Below, one piece after another: positions 26,033-34,542 of a stretch of DNA of 64,000 nucleotides. The translations under genes were made by a program, and so were the position numbers. The stretch lies in assembly GCA_964484485.1 (NCBI GenBank), contig CAZAGD010000065.1, positions 1 to 64,000 of the forward strand, in the 5' to 3' direction. The stretch comes from CAZAGD01 sp964484485. GTDB lineage: Bacteria > Desulfobacterota > SM23-61. Numbering within the stretch: the stretch's first letter is position 1; each line of letters starts with the position of its first letter. The notes under the pieces were generated by a model, which saw only the letters and a list, made by a program, of their open reading frames with translations, did not search any database and had not been told where the DNA came from.

Positions 26033-27073
26033 ATGGGTTTTAAGACTTTAGATTGGAAAAATGGGAAACTTCTTCTCCTCGATCAGACTAAACTTCCGCG
26101 AGTCAAAATTTATGTCTCCTGCACTACGGCTCAGGATGTGGCCCAGGCCATTAAAAAAATGATCGTGCGGGGAGCTCCGGCCATCGGCGTGGCTGCTGCC
26201 TTTGGGTTTGCCTTAGGGGCCAAACAGGTTAAGAGTTCCCAACCCTCCATTTTCCAACGGGAAATGAAGAAACTGACCCAAGAATTGCTGCAGGCTCGGC
26301 CGACAGCCGTAAATCTACGTTGGGCTATAGATCGCCAGCAAAAAGTATTAGCCCAAAATATTAGCCAAGGAATAGAAGCTGTCCAAATTGCTTTGGTAAA
26401 AGAAGCTCAAAAAATTCTCCAAGAAGATGTCGCCACTAATAGGGAAATTGGCCGGCAAGGACAAATACTCATTCCCGATAACAGCAATATTCTTACCCAC
26501 TGTAATGCGGGGGCTTTGGCCACGGCTGGGTACGGAACAGCTCTGGGAGTAATTCGCGCCGCCCATGCGGCCGGCAAAAAAATTCATGTCTTTATTGACG
26601 AAACCCGTCCTTTTCTTCAAGGAGCACGCTTAACGGCCTGGGAGCTAAAACAAGACGGCATTCCTTGCACACTTATTGCTGATAATATGGCGGGAGATCT
26701 GATGCAGAGAGGGAAAATACAATTGACCATTGTCGGTGCCGACCGGATAGCGGCTAATGGGGACGTGGCCAACAAGATTGGTACTTACTCTTTGGCCTGC
26801 CTTTGCCATCTCCATGGTCTACCTTTTTACGTGGCGGCCCCGCTCTCTTCAATAGACCTTTCTACCCCCACGGGAAATCAAATTCCTATTGAACAGCGGC
26901 CGGCAGAAGAGCTAATTTATCTGTATGGCCAGCCCCTGGCCCCCCGCAGCATAAATGTATATAACCCGGCATTTGATATTACGCCGCAAAAATTCGTTCA
27001 AGCCTTAATTACTGAAAAAGGAATTATCCGCAGACCATTAGGAAAAAATTTACACAAAATTTTCCGTGGCTAG
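26033..27073 (+). CDS. mtnA: S-methyl-5-thioribose-1-phosphate isomerase
   Basis: Isomerises methylthioribose-1-phosphate to the ribulose form in methionine salvage. MtnA features: KIYVSCTTAQDVAQAIKKMIVRGAPAIGVAAAFGFALGA, ILTHCNAGALATAGYGTALGVIRAAHAAGK, VFIDETRPFLQGARLTAWEL, TIVGADRIAANGDVANKIGTYSLA and NPAFDITP. The catalytic Cys (HCNAG) and Asp (GADR) are present. 346 residues, normal. The ATG has no clear ribosome site. No other salvage gene is in the window, so it may act in an alternative methylthio or 5-deoxyribose salvage route. Confidence 0.95.
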   Translation: MGFKTLDWKNGKLLLLDQTKLPRVKIYVSCTTAQDVAQAIKKMIVRGAPAIGVAAAFGFALGAKQVKSSQPSIFQREMKKLTQELLQARPTAVNLRWAIDRQQKVLAQNISQGIEAVQIALVKEAQKILQEDVATNREIGRQGQILIPDNSNILTHCNAGALATAGYGTALGVIRAAHAAGKKIHVFIDETRPFLQGARLTAWELKQDGIPCTLIADNMAGDLMQRGKIQLTIVGADRIAANGDVANKIGTYSLACLCHLHGLPFYVAAPLSSIDLSTPTGNQIPIEQRPAEELIYLYGQPLAPRSINVYNPAFDITPQKFVQALITEKGIIRRPLGKNLHKIFRG

Positions 27074-27112
27074 TCACGATATTTTTTAGGATGTTTCTGG
27101 AAAGGAGAAAAA

Positions 27113-27559
27113 ATGATATCCCAAATTTTAGTTAATTTGATTGCCAAAAATGCCGATCCTTTAGCCCAAGCTTGGCTTAAAGATGTCCGCCAAAATCCCC
27201 AGACCCCATTTTTCCATACTTTTCGTGAAGATTTGCTCTTAGAAAGGGCGCGCAGTATCTACCAAAACTTAAGCCACTGGCTAAGCATCCCTACCCCCAA
27301 AGAAGAGACTGTTAAATATTACAAAAATTATGGCCGGGAACGTTGCCAAGAAGGATTCCCTTTGGCCGAATTAATATATTCATTTATTCTCTTCCGCCGC
27401 CACCTTTGGCTTTTTGTATTGCATTCAGGTTTTTACGATAGTGCTTATGAATTGTTGCGCGTATTGGAACTAAATAACCGGGTTATTCTTTTCTTTGACC
27501 GCGCCCTCCATAGCGTGGCCTTAGGTTATGAAGAGTGTGTGCGGCAAAAATCTCAGTAA
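27113..27559 (+). CDS. RsbRD N-terminal-domain protein (stand-alone sensor-like)
   Basis: 148 residues, all helical, resembling the RsbT co-antagonist RsbRD N-terminal domain, a globin-like four-helix sensor: ADPLAQAWLKDVRQNPQTPFFHTFREDLLLERARSIYQNLSHWLS, YYKNYGRERCQEGFPLAELIYSFILFRRHLWLFVL, ELLRVLELNNRVILFFDRALHSVALGYEE. In stressosome proteins this domain is fused to STAS; here it stands alone. Its role is unknown; a signalling or regulatory partner is plausible. AAAGGAGA precedes the ATG. Its stop overlaps the converging small gene by seven bases. Confidence 0.7.
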   Translation: MISQILVNLIAKNADPLAQAWLKDVRQNPQTPFFHTFREDLLLERARSIYQNLSHWLSIPTPKEETVKYYKNYGRERCQEGFPLAELIYSFILFRRHLWLFVLHSGFYDSAYELLRVLELNNRVILFFDRALHSVALGYEECVRQKSQ

Positions 27560-27876
27560 TCAAAATTAACTACCCCATCCGGAGTTATAACTAAAATAGT
27601 CTTTTTCTCATCGCGGATAATGATCGTAAAGTCGTGGTAAGTGCGCCCATTGATGATTAAACCAGTAAGCTCATTATCTTGAGCGATTACGTGGCAACCC
27701 GCATAACTTTCCAGAACGCGGCGTACTAATTCCAAGCGTTGGCCGCGCACCTTTTCTCCTCTCTCAAAGAGAATCCGCTTCTGGGCGGCGCTCTTCTCTT
27801 CGGCGTGGAGGTCAATTACCTGTCCTAAATTGCTGAGCCCTAATACCCCAAAAAATATCCAAATTTTTTTACCCAT
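27553..27876 (-). CDS. Small exported protein of unknown function
   Basis: 107 residues from the ATG at 27876, which has GAGG seven bases upstream; a TTG four codons earlier is less likely. A signal peptide is visible (KKIWIFFGVLGLSNLGQVIDLHAEE, cleavage after about HA). The mature part is charged, then has VLESYAGCHVIAQDNELTGLIINGRTYHDFTIIIRDEKKTILVITPDGVVNFDY, probably a small beta domain. I do not recognise the family. It follows phoU by about 30 bases and may be part of the pstB-phoU unit. Confidence 0.6.
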   Translation of the reverse strand: MGKKIWIFFGVLGLSNLGQVIDLHAEEKSAAQKRILFERGEKVRGQRLELVRRVLESYAGCHVIAQDNELTGLIINGRTYHDFTIIIRDEKKTILVITPDGVVNFDY

Positions 27877-27905
27877 CGCAAACCTCAATGCTCAACGGAA
27901 TTTCC

Positions 27906-28592
27906 TTAACTGCTCATTTCCTTTTCCCCATGCTTCGTATCTGCATAATGTTTAATTACCAATCCTTTGACCATAAAAATAACGCCTTCAGCTATATTAG
28001 TAGCATGATCGGCAATCCGCTCCAAGCAGCGGCTGACGATGATTAAATGGGCCGCCCGGGTAATAGTTTTCGGGTCAGCCATCATATAGGTAAGCAATTC
28101 TCTAAAAACTTGGTCATTCAAACCATCTACCTCATCGTCCCTTTCACAAACTCGCCGGGCCAGATCAGCGTCACCCTTAACAAAGGCATCTAAGACATCT
28201 TTGACCATAGATTGGGAAATTTGGGCCATGCGGGGAATATCAATATAGGGTTTTAACTGCGGTTCTTGATTTAAGAGAATCGCCCGCTGGGCAATGTTAG
28301 CTGCCTGATCGCCAATTCTTTCTAACTCAGTATTGATGCGCATGGCAGAAGTGATAAAACGTAAATCAGCAGCCATGGGCTGGTGTAGAGCCAGAAGTTT
28401 TAGACACTGATCGTCGATCAAAAGTTCCAGCTCATTAATCTTTTCATCTTCCTTGATAGTTTTTTCTGCTAAAGCAGAATCCCTCTGCACCAAAGCAGCT
28501 ATAGCATTGCTTATGGCCTGTTCCGCCAGCCCAGCCATCTTCAAGAGGTTTTCTTTCAGCTTTTTTAATTCTTGATGAAAATGCGTTTCCAT
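27906..28592 (-). CDS. phoU: Phosphate-signalling protein PhoU
   Basis: Two PhoU helical-bundle repeats over about 228 residues. Repeat one: HQELKKLKENLLKMAGLAEQAISNAIAALVQRDSALAEKTIKEDEKINELELLIDDQCLKLLALHQPMAADLRFITSAMRINTELERIGDQAANIAQRA. Repeat two ends CLERIADHATNIAEGVIFMVKG. The E(R/K)xxD metal-binding patterns ELERIGDQAANI and CLERIADHATNI are both present. PhoU represses phosphate uptake together with PstB and PhoR. The ATG at 28592 has AAGGAGG at ideal spacing; the longer reading overlaps pstB. Full name of phosphate-dependent signalling is inferred from the pstB neighbour. Confidence 0.93.
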   Translation of the reverse strand: METHFHQELKKLKENLLKMAGLAEQAISNAIAALVQRDSALAEKTIKEDEKINELELLIDDQCLKLLALHQPMAADLRFITSAMRINTELERIGDQAANIAQRAILLNQEPQLKPYIDIPRMAQISQSMVKDVLDAFVKGDADLARRVCERDDEVDGLNDQVFRELLTYMMADPKTITRAAHLIIVSRCLERIADHATNIAEGVIFMVKGLVIKHYADTKHGEKEMSS

Positions 28593-28605
28593 CTCTCCTC
28601 CTTTT

Positions 28606-29361
28606 TTAGCCATATTTCCCGCTTAAATAATCTTCGGTTATCTTTTTTTGAGGTTTAGTGAAGATTTGCGCAACCGGTCCTTCTTCGATAAGTTCCCCTC
28701 CTAATAAAAAAGCTACGCGGTCCGCAATGCGGGAAGCTTGCTGGATATTATGGGGCACAATTACTATAGTGTATTTCTTTTTTAATTCATAGAGGGTTTC
28801 TTCAATGGCCCGAGTGGAGATAGGATCAAGACCAGAGCATGGTTCATCAAGCATGATTACTTCTGGGTCAAGAGCCAATACTCGGGCAATGCACAATCTT
28901 TGTTGCTGTCCGCCGGATAGGCGAAAAGCAGAATTAGTAAGCCTATCCTTGACTTCATCCCATAAGGCGGCCGCTTTTAAAGCAGCCTCGACAATTTCCT
29001 GGAGGTTATTCTTTTGGCCAATACCTTTAAGGCGGGGACCGTAAGCCACATTCTCAAATATAGAAAGGGGAAGAGGTGTAGGCAAGTCAAAAACCATACC
29101 CACGCGCCTACGTAATTCCGGAAGAGAGATGGAGGAGTCGTATATATCTTGGCCATCAAGAAAAATATTTCCGGTATGTCTCGTTCCATGGATTAAATCA
29201 GTTAAACGATTTAGACTTTTTAAAAGGGTAGTCTTGCCGCTGCGCGCCGGGCCCAAAATGGCAAAAATCTGTTTTTCATCAATGCGGAGATTAATATTCT
29301 TCAGAGCGAGGTAATTTTTCGTAAAAAAAATTTGAATCTTTATTTTTCCTTCAGAGTCCAT
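28606..29361 (-). CDS. pstB: PstB-like phosphate ABC transporter ATPase with altered Q-loop
   Basis: 251-residue ABC ATPase. Walker A GPARSGKT (37-44), signature RLSGGQQQRLCIARVLA, Walker B VIMLDEPCSGLDP and the H-loop His in IVPHNIQQASRIADR are present. The PstB block VGMVF-LPTPLPLSIFENVAYGPRLKG is clear, but the Q-loop Gln of PstB (MVFQ) is Asp here (D92). No pstS, pstC or pstA is adjacent, so the membrane subunits must be elsewhere if this is a transporter component. It overlaps nothing and is followed by phoU. The link to phosphate is by family similarity; another substrate is possible. Confidence 0.82.
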   Translation of the reverse strand: MDSEGKIKIQIFFTKNYLALKNINLRIDEKQIFAILGPARSGKTTLLKSLNRLTDLIHGTRHTGNIFLDGQDIYDSSISLPELRRRVGMVFDLPTPLPLSIFENVAYGPRLKGIGQKNNLQEIVEAALKAAALWDEVKDRLTNSAFRLSGGQQQRLCIARVLALDPEVIMLDEPCSGLDPISTRAIEETLYELKKKYTIVIVPHNIQQASRIADRVAFLLGGELIEEGPVAQIFTKPQKKITEDYLSGKYG

Positions 29362-29490
29362 TAATTAATAATATCATTATTAGCAAGGCCGTGCCAGTGG
29401 CCTACCGCAAAATTTTAAAAAACGGGTAATAGTTTTGAGAAAAGGGTTATTAAATTTTCCATTAAAGCTTTTAAAAGAGGAAGTTATTTT

Positions 29491-31704
29491 TCACTTCTTC
29501 TCTTTTGTTTTTTCCAACTCTTTCTTGAGTCCCTGGACCTTCTCGCGAAATTCCCGGGTGACTTGATTCGACTCTTCCAAATCAGTAATCACGTGCGGCG
29601 TGAGCAGTAAGACGGTCTCTGTTTTGTTAATATCGCGCGTTTGATATCCGAATAAAGCTCCTATGATCGGAAGGCGGCTTAGGAAGGGAACCCCGGAAGC
29701 GCCAGCTTCTTTTTTATCTTCTATAAGGCCGCCGATGACGATAGTCTGCCCTTCCATAATAGAAAGGGTAGTTTTGGCTGTCTTTTTCTTAAATACGGGA
29801 ATGTTATCGAGGCTGCCTAATTTGGTGCTCGCCACATCACTCTGCTCCAAGTTAATCTCCATAGTCACCAGCTTAGCATCACTAATGCGCGGGGTGACGG
29901 TTAGAATAATACCAATATCTTTATATTCAATTGTCCCTTCCACCACTGAAGGCGAAGTGGTAGCTGTGGTGGTATAAGTCGTAGTCAAGATAGGTTGCGC
30001 TTTACCAATTTGAATCTTTGCTTCTTTATTGTTAGAGGCTAAGATATGGGGCGAGGAGATCATCTTAAGCCGATTTTCAATAGCCGAAGCATGAATGGCA
30101 GCAAAGAGGCGATCTGTAGAGGCAATGGAATAGCGTAAGCCGGAGGAAAAAGTTTCTGGAGTAGCTACCCCTCCCATACCTACAGTATAAGTGTAAGGTC
30201 TTACTCCCTGGACGAAGGTATCAGTGAAAGTGGAAAACTCCAGACCATATTTAGTTAAGTCAGTTAAAGTAACCTCTGCTAAAAAGACTTCAATAAACAC
30301 TTGTTTGGGATAGAGATCAAGTTTCTTGATGGTTTCCAGAATAGCTTTATAATCACGAGGATAAGCGCGGATGATTAGGGCATTAGTAGTCTCGTCCACC
30401 ACAATATTAATTTCTCCCTCGGGCACGCTCCCTTCTGGTAAAGGAGCTTTTTCTTCTTTAGGTGGAGTAGCTGGTGCAGGAGATGGTGTAGTAGTGGGGG
30501 TTGGGGGTTTGACGGTTCGCGCTGGGGTAGGAGGGGTAGGAGTTACGATCTTCTCTTTAAAGTCTTTTTTATCCTTGGTCGGGACATATACTTGTTTAAG
30601 AACCTCCGCTAAATCTTTGGCCTTCCCATTTTGGACATAATAAACAAAAACCCCCAATTTTGTCCCTTCCGGTGGTGTCTTATCCAATTCCTGCAGCCAT
30701 TTTTCAACTTTTTCAAAAATTTGCGGTATGGAGCTGACTACTAAAAGGGAATTAATGCGCTGAATAGGGGTAAAGGTAATACCCACTCCCCTTCCACTCT
30801 TCACATTTATTTCTAAGGAGGAAAATATTCTTTCCATTTCTTTAGCTATTTCATTGACGTCGGCATTCATAATCGGGTAAATCCTGATGCGCATATCCGC
30901 AAAAATGTCCACATCGAAGATTTCAATTATGGCAGCGGATTTTTTTATATTGCCGGCTAAGTCTCCGATGATCAAGATGTTATGAGCAGGATGCTCTACA
31001 ATATCTGCCCCTTCAGAAAGAAATGGTTTGATCATTTTGGCCACTTCGGCCACGGGTATAAATTTTAAAGGAATGATCTGAATGCTGTATTTATCTTCTG
31101 GACTAAGATGATCGGGAAGTTTTAGGGTTGGTTGAGTATAAGCCCTTTTCGCTTCGGTCAAGGGCACAATCTCGTATATACCCTCTTTTTGGATAGCCGC
31201 CGCCCCGTTCAGGCGCAGTATCGATTGGAATATGGCTAAAAGTCCTTCGGTTGTTATTTGTCCGGAAGTATGAATATTCACTGTTCCTTTAACCCGGGGA
31301 TCAACGAGATAATTTATCTTCAGCATATCGGCAATGACGCGAATGACTTCGTGCAGATCAGCATTATCAAAATTGAGGACTATCTTTGCTCCTTTAGCTA
31401 CCTCGTTAGGTTTTTTTATCGGCAAGGGAGGCGGAAGCGTCACCGGTGAACTGGGCCTTCTTTTCTCTTCTATTTGGGCAGGAACTTTTGTTTCGGCTAA
31501 TTTCTCTTTTTCGGACATACCTGCTGGAGGAATTTTTTCTGCCATATATCCGCTACTTTCTTTTTTAGGCATCTCCATGCTTGTTGGCGGCCTCATCCCC
31601 TCTTCCTTTTCTTTGCTTTTTTGCCCCGCCGTGGTCGCACAGCCAAAGCTTATAAAAAGAATTAATAAAATCAATAATCGGCAGTGAATAATTCTCAGGG
31701 TCAT
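29491..31704 (-). CDS. gspD: Type II secretion system outer-membrane secretin GspD
   Basis: 737 residues. A lipoprotein signal ends LFISFGC (lipid Cys22), followed by a Pro/Lys-rich linker to about residue 105. N0 domain: KIVLNFDNADLHEVIRVIADMLKINYLVDPRVKGTVNIHTSGQ. N1-N3 domains follow, with an acidic/Pro-rich insert (about residues 390-430, TPPTPARTVKPPTPTTTPSPAP) between N2 and N3. The secretin core ends with VPFLSRLPIIGALFGYQTRDINKTETVLLLTPHVI, the classic signature. It forms the outer-membrane channel of the T2SS. Last gene of the gsp operon; 129 bases without a recognisable feature separate it from pstB. Confidence 0.96.
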   Translation of the reverse strand: MTLRIIHCRLLILLILFISFGCATTAGQKSKEKEEGMRPPTSMEMPKKESSGYMAEKIPPAGMSEKEKLAETKVPAQIEEKRRPSSPVTLPPPLPIKKPNEVAKGAKIVLNFDNADLHEVIRVIADMLKINYLVDPRVKGTVNIHTSGQITTEGLLAIFQSILRLNGAAAIQKEGIYEIVPLTEAKRAYTQPTLKLPDHLSPEDKYSIQIIPLKFIPVAEVAKMIKPFLSEGADIVEHPAHNILIIGDLAGNIKKSAAIIEIFDVDIFADMRIRIYPIMNADVNEIAKEMERIFSSLEINVKSGRGVGITFTPIQRINSLLVVSSIPQIFEKVEKWLQELDKTPPEGTKLGVFVYYVQNGKAKDLAEVLKQVYVPTKDKKDFKEKIVTPTPPTPARTVKPPTPTTTPSPAPATPPKEEKAPLPEGSVPEGEINIVVDETTNALIIRAYPRDYKAILETIKKLDLYPKQVFIEVFLAEVTLTDLTKYGLEFSTFTDTFVQGVRPYTYTVGMGGVATPETFSSGLRYSIASTDRLFAAIHASAIENRLKMISSPHILASNNKEAKIQIGKAQPILTTTYTTTATTSPSVVEGTIEYKDIGIILTVTPRISDAKLVTMEINLEQSDVASTKLGSLDNIPVFKKKTAKTTLSIMEGQTIVIGGLIEDKKEAGASGVPFLSRLPIIGALFGYQTRDINKTETVLLLTPHVITDLEESNQVTREFREKVQGLKKELEKTKEKK

Positions 31705-31731
31705 GCTTACGACACTCCTTTCTTAATCATT

Positions 31732-32499
31732 TTATTTATCTCCCTTAATTTCTTCGGGCAGAGGGGGTCTTCTTGACGGAGGTAGAATAGAACTCGGCGG
31801 TGCGGGTGACCCCTGGAGCAAAGGCGATTGATAGGCTGGGGGTTGAATTTCTCTTGTGGGTCCAACAAAGGGTTGCGAAGTTGGGGCAGGTGGTGGCGGA
31901 GTTTTCGTAGTTGGTACCGGCCCCCCAGGAGAAGAGCGTATAGGTTCGGTGGGGCGCGTCGGAGTTCTTATCTCCCTTCTCTTTTTGGGCGATTTTAAAT
32001 CATATAAAAATACTTCATACACATCCCCCGGGGCTTCTAAGACTATCCGGTCGGGTAATATTTTCGTTAGTTTATATTCTCCTATTTGGTCTCCTAAATT
32101 TAATGTTTTAGTCGCTTTCTCTCCTTTGGCCAAAGATTTTCCTTGCAGGATCAAGGAAGCCTTCTGTACTTCATCTGTTATTAATACCCCTTGAAGTTGA
32201 AGTTGAGGGCGGTTCATAGGTGTGGCCTTTGGTTGCTCAGGATTAAGAGAAACGAATTCCCTCCTTTCCGGATGGAAGATATTCTTTTCTGCAATGATTG
32301 TCAGAGAGGAGGCGTCAGCTTTGCGAATATTCAGGGTGGATAAAGGGGGCAATGTTTCTCCTTTACTATCGCTGCGCTTGCTTTCCTCTTTGACGATCGA
32401 TCCCGAATCAGGCTTAGTCCAGGTTTCATAATTCTTATTAAAAAGAAAGATAATCATTACGCTTAAAATGATATTCAGAAGCCCGTAATGCTTAAACAT
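31732..32499 (-). CDS. gspC: GspC/PilP-like inner-membrane T2SS protein
   Basis: 255 residues with one N-terminal membrane helix (LLNIILSVMIIFLF) and a periplasmic region containing an HR-like domain: IIAEKNIFHPERREF, QLQLQGVLITDEVQKASLILQGKS, TKTLNLGDQIGEYKLTKILPDRIVLEAPGDVYEVFL. The C-terminal 70 residues are Pro-rich and disordered. GspC links the inner-membrane platform to GspD's N0 domain. It lies between gspM and gspD rather than before gspD as in Enterobacteria, so the symbol is by domain rather than by close similarity. Confidence 0.75.
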   Translation of the reverse strand: MFKHYGLLNIILSVMIIFLFNKNYETWTKPDSGSIVKEESKRSDSKGETLPPLSTLNIRKADASSLTIIAEKNIFHPERREFVSLNPEQPKATPMNRPQLQLQGVLITDEVQKASLILQGKSLAKGEKATKTLNLGDQIGEYKLTKILPDRIVLEAPGDVYEVFLYDLKSPKKRREIRTPTRPTEPIRSSPGGPVPTTKTPPPPAPTSQPFVGPTREIQPPAYQSPLLQGSPAPPSSILPPSRRPPLPEEIKGDK

Positions 32500-32512
32500 A
32501 GATTTGCCCCGC

Positions 32513-33118
32513 TTACTTTTCTTTGATCTTTTCTGGTATCTTGCTTCCTTGCATATAGGCCGAAACCATTAAATTGCCCTGCAGAGCGTTAGGCAGGCGT
32601 GGATTAATAATCAGCAGATCCAAATCGGAGATAATTATTAATTTTTCTTGGTTCTCTAAATCAGCGATAAAGTGGCTCAAATTCATCATACTATTCGTGG
32701 GCAAAAATTCTATCTGCAAAGATACTTGGCGAAAGGGACCTATATCTTTGGGCTCTAAAATGCGAAAACTCCTTAAACTCACAAAATTTTTTTCCGCGAT
32801 TTTTTTTACCATATCCTGGAGGTTGGCGGCAGCTAACTGCAGAGTATCTCCAGAAATAAGTTTTTTATTAATTTCTTCCATCTGTTTCTTGGCTTTTTCC
32901 AAGTTTAATTCTACTTGCGACCTATTTTGCAAAATTTCGTTATACTGACTCAAGATTTTCCTTTTTAACAAGATCTCTTCTTCAGCTTTTTTCTTAGTCT
33001 CTTCCCAGGGGATAATGGCCAAGTAGTAGATGGTTAATGCGGCGACCAAGGCCAAGAGGAGCCAGAAGATGCGGGGAGAGGTAATTTGTCTCGGGGATAC
33101 CAATTTTGGGGGCAGCAT
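32513..33118 (-). CDS. gspM: GspM/PilO-like T2SS platform protein
   Basis: 201 residues: an N-terminal membrane helix (FWLLLALVAALTIYYLAIIP, about 19-38), then a coiled coil (KKKAEEEILLKRKILSQYNEILQNRSQVELNLEKAKKQMEEINKKLI), then a ferredoxin-like beta domain (PFRQVSLQIEFLPTNSMMNLSHFIADLENQEKLIIISDLDL). The architecture is that of GspM/PilO. It pairs with GspL in the inner membrane. Three bases separate it from gspL. Confidence 0.75.
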   Translation of the reverse strand: MLPPKLVSPRQITSPRIFWLLLALVAALTIYYLAIIPWEETKKKAEEEILLKRKILSQYNEILQNRSQVELNLEKAKKQMEEINKKLISGDTLQLAAANLQDMVKKIAEKNFVSLRSFRILEPKDIGPFRQVSLQIEFLPTNSMMNLSHFIADLENQEKLIIISDLDLLIINPRLPNALQGNLMVSAYMQGSKIPEKIKEK

Positions 33119-33120
33119 AA

Positions 33121-34527
33121 TTAAAGCCTCTTTTTTTCCAGGTACATGCGAATTTTAAACCTTTCTTTTTCCTTATCACTACCCAAACGGCGATCGCGTT
33201 CTTTAGTCACCGGGGCCAAAAATTCCACTTTCTCAAAGAGCGGAGAGCGGTCAAGCAACGGAATAAGGTCAGAGGCTGAATCGGCGAATCCACTAATTTC
33301 TATTTCGCGACCAGTAGCTTTTAAATTCCATATCCAAACTGTGGGGGGCAATATTTGGGTTAGCTCTTTCAAAATATCTATCTTACGGACTTCTAAAGAA
33401 CTAAGCTTTTCAAACTCCGCTATCTCTTTGAGAATCTTTTCCCTTTCTTTCTTTAAATTTTCCACGGCGGTTACTTCGGGTTTCTTCCTATTTACTTCGG
33501 CCCGTAAAAATTGCAGTTCATCTTGGATTTTTCGGTATGAACCCCATACCCAAGAAAGAATAAGCAAAATGGTTAAAGAAAGCAAAAATATAAAAAGAGG
33601 CTTACCCATCTGGCGAGTTTTTTTCTTTTCCTCCTCCGCGAGAAGATTCAATTTATAAGGCGTCTTTATTAATCCCGGCAAAGGAACTCCCACGCCGCTA
33701 TAAATGGCCGGAGGTAAAGATTCTCCTCGCCTTGTTTTTATTTTATGCCGTGGGGGAGGAGTTATATACTGCAAAGAGGGATGGTCAAGCCATGAAGATA
33801 CAGATTTTGTTTCTGCTCCTGTTCCGTATACGTAAAACTCAGTTTGCCCCAGTTCGGTCTCTGGAACTCCACCCATTTGACAAATTTGAATAATCTTCTC
33901 CCCTTTTTTTTCAGAAGGTAAGGTAAAAAGAAAGTTTTCCTGCCATTGCCCTTCCTTGAGAAAATTAATCTCCGCCATTGATCCCTGCAGGTCGAGTAAA
34001 ACCGTATTATTTTTATAATTCCCTCCCACATGGTAAAAGAAAAGGTTGAGCGCTCCTAAGGAAGAAATCTGGATAGCTCGGGGTTTAAGACCAATTTTCT
34101 CTAATAGAGCAAGATAATGAGCAACTTCTCTTTTCTTGCTAAAGAGAACTACTAAACTTAGTCCTTGCCCGTCCCGATGGAGAATTTGATAATCAAAACA
34201 AATTTCTTCTACTTCCCAGGGAACGTATTTAGGCGCCTCATACTCTAAAACCTGGCGCAGATTTTCTTGAGCAGCTAAGGGCAAACGCAAGAAACGGATG
34301 ACGGTTTTTTCCCGCGGCATAGCCAGAAAAACTTTATCATTAGCTACGCCATATTGAGCCACAAAATTGCTAAGGAAAGGAAGCTGATCCTCAACGGAAA
34401 AATCTTCTGCCCAAGTTTTTACCCGATAATCCACCAAGCTAATCCCTCGCCAAGCTTTTTGCAAAAGGCAAAGGACTAAATGATTCTTTCCTAAGTCAAT
34501 TCCTAAGCTTAAATTGTTACCAGCCAT
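33121..34527 (-). CDS. gspL: GspL-like protein (PilM-like cytoplasmic domain fused to PilN-like domain)
   Basis: 468 residues. The N-terminal 270 are an actin-like PilM/GspL domain (SLGIDLGKNHLVLCLLQKAWRGISLVDYRV, FLAMPREKTVIRFLRLPLA, VLEYEAPKYVPWEVEEICFDYQIL). One membrane helix follows (FIFLLSLTILLILSWVWGSYRKI, about 318-340), then a coiled coil and a periplasmic PilN-like domain (LKELTQILPPTVWIWNLKATGREIEISGFADSASDLIPLLDRSPLFEKVEFLAPV). GspL recruits the GspE ATPase to the membrane. It lies between gspK and gspM as in typical gsp operons. Confidence 0.85.
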   Translation of the reverse strand: MAGNNLSLGIDLGKNHLVLCLLQKAWRGISLVDYRVKTWAEDFSVEDQLPFLSNFVAQYGVANDKVFLAMPREKTVIRFLRLPLAAQENLRQVLEYEAPKYVPWEVEEICFDYQILHRDGQGLSLVVLFSKKREVAHYLALLEKIGLKPRAIQISSLGALNLFFYHVGGNYKNNTVLLDLQGSMAEINFLKEGQWQENFLFTLPSEKKGEKIIQICQMGGVPETELGQTEFYVYGTGAETKSVSSWLDHPSLQYITPPPRHKIKTRRGESLPPAIYSGVGVPLPGLIKTPYKLNLLAEEEKKKTRQMGKPLFIFLLSLTILLILSWVWGSYRKIQDELQFLRAEVNRKKPEVTAVENLKKEREKILKEIAEFEKLSSLEVRKIDILKELTQILPPTVWIWNLKATGREIEISGFADSASDLIPLLDRSPLFEKVEFLAPVTKERDRRLGSDKEKERFKIRMYLEKKRL

Positions 34528-34542
34528 ACCTGCCGCAATCCA

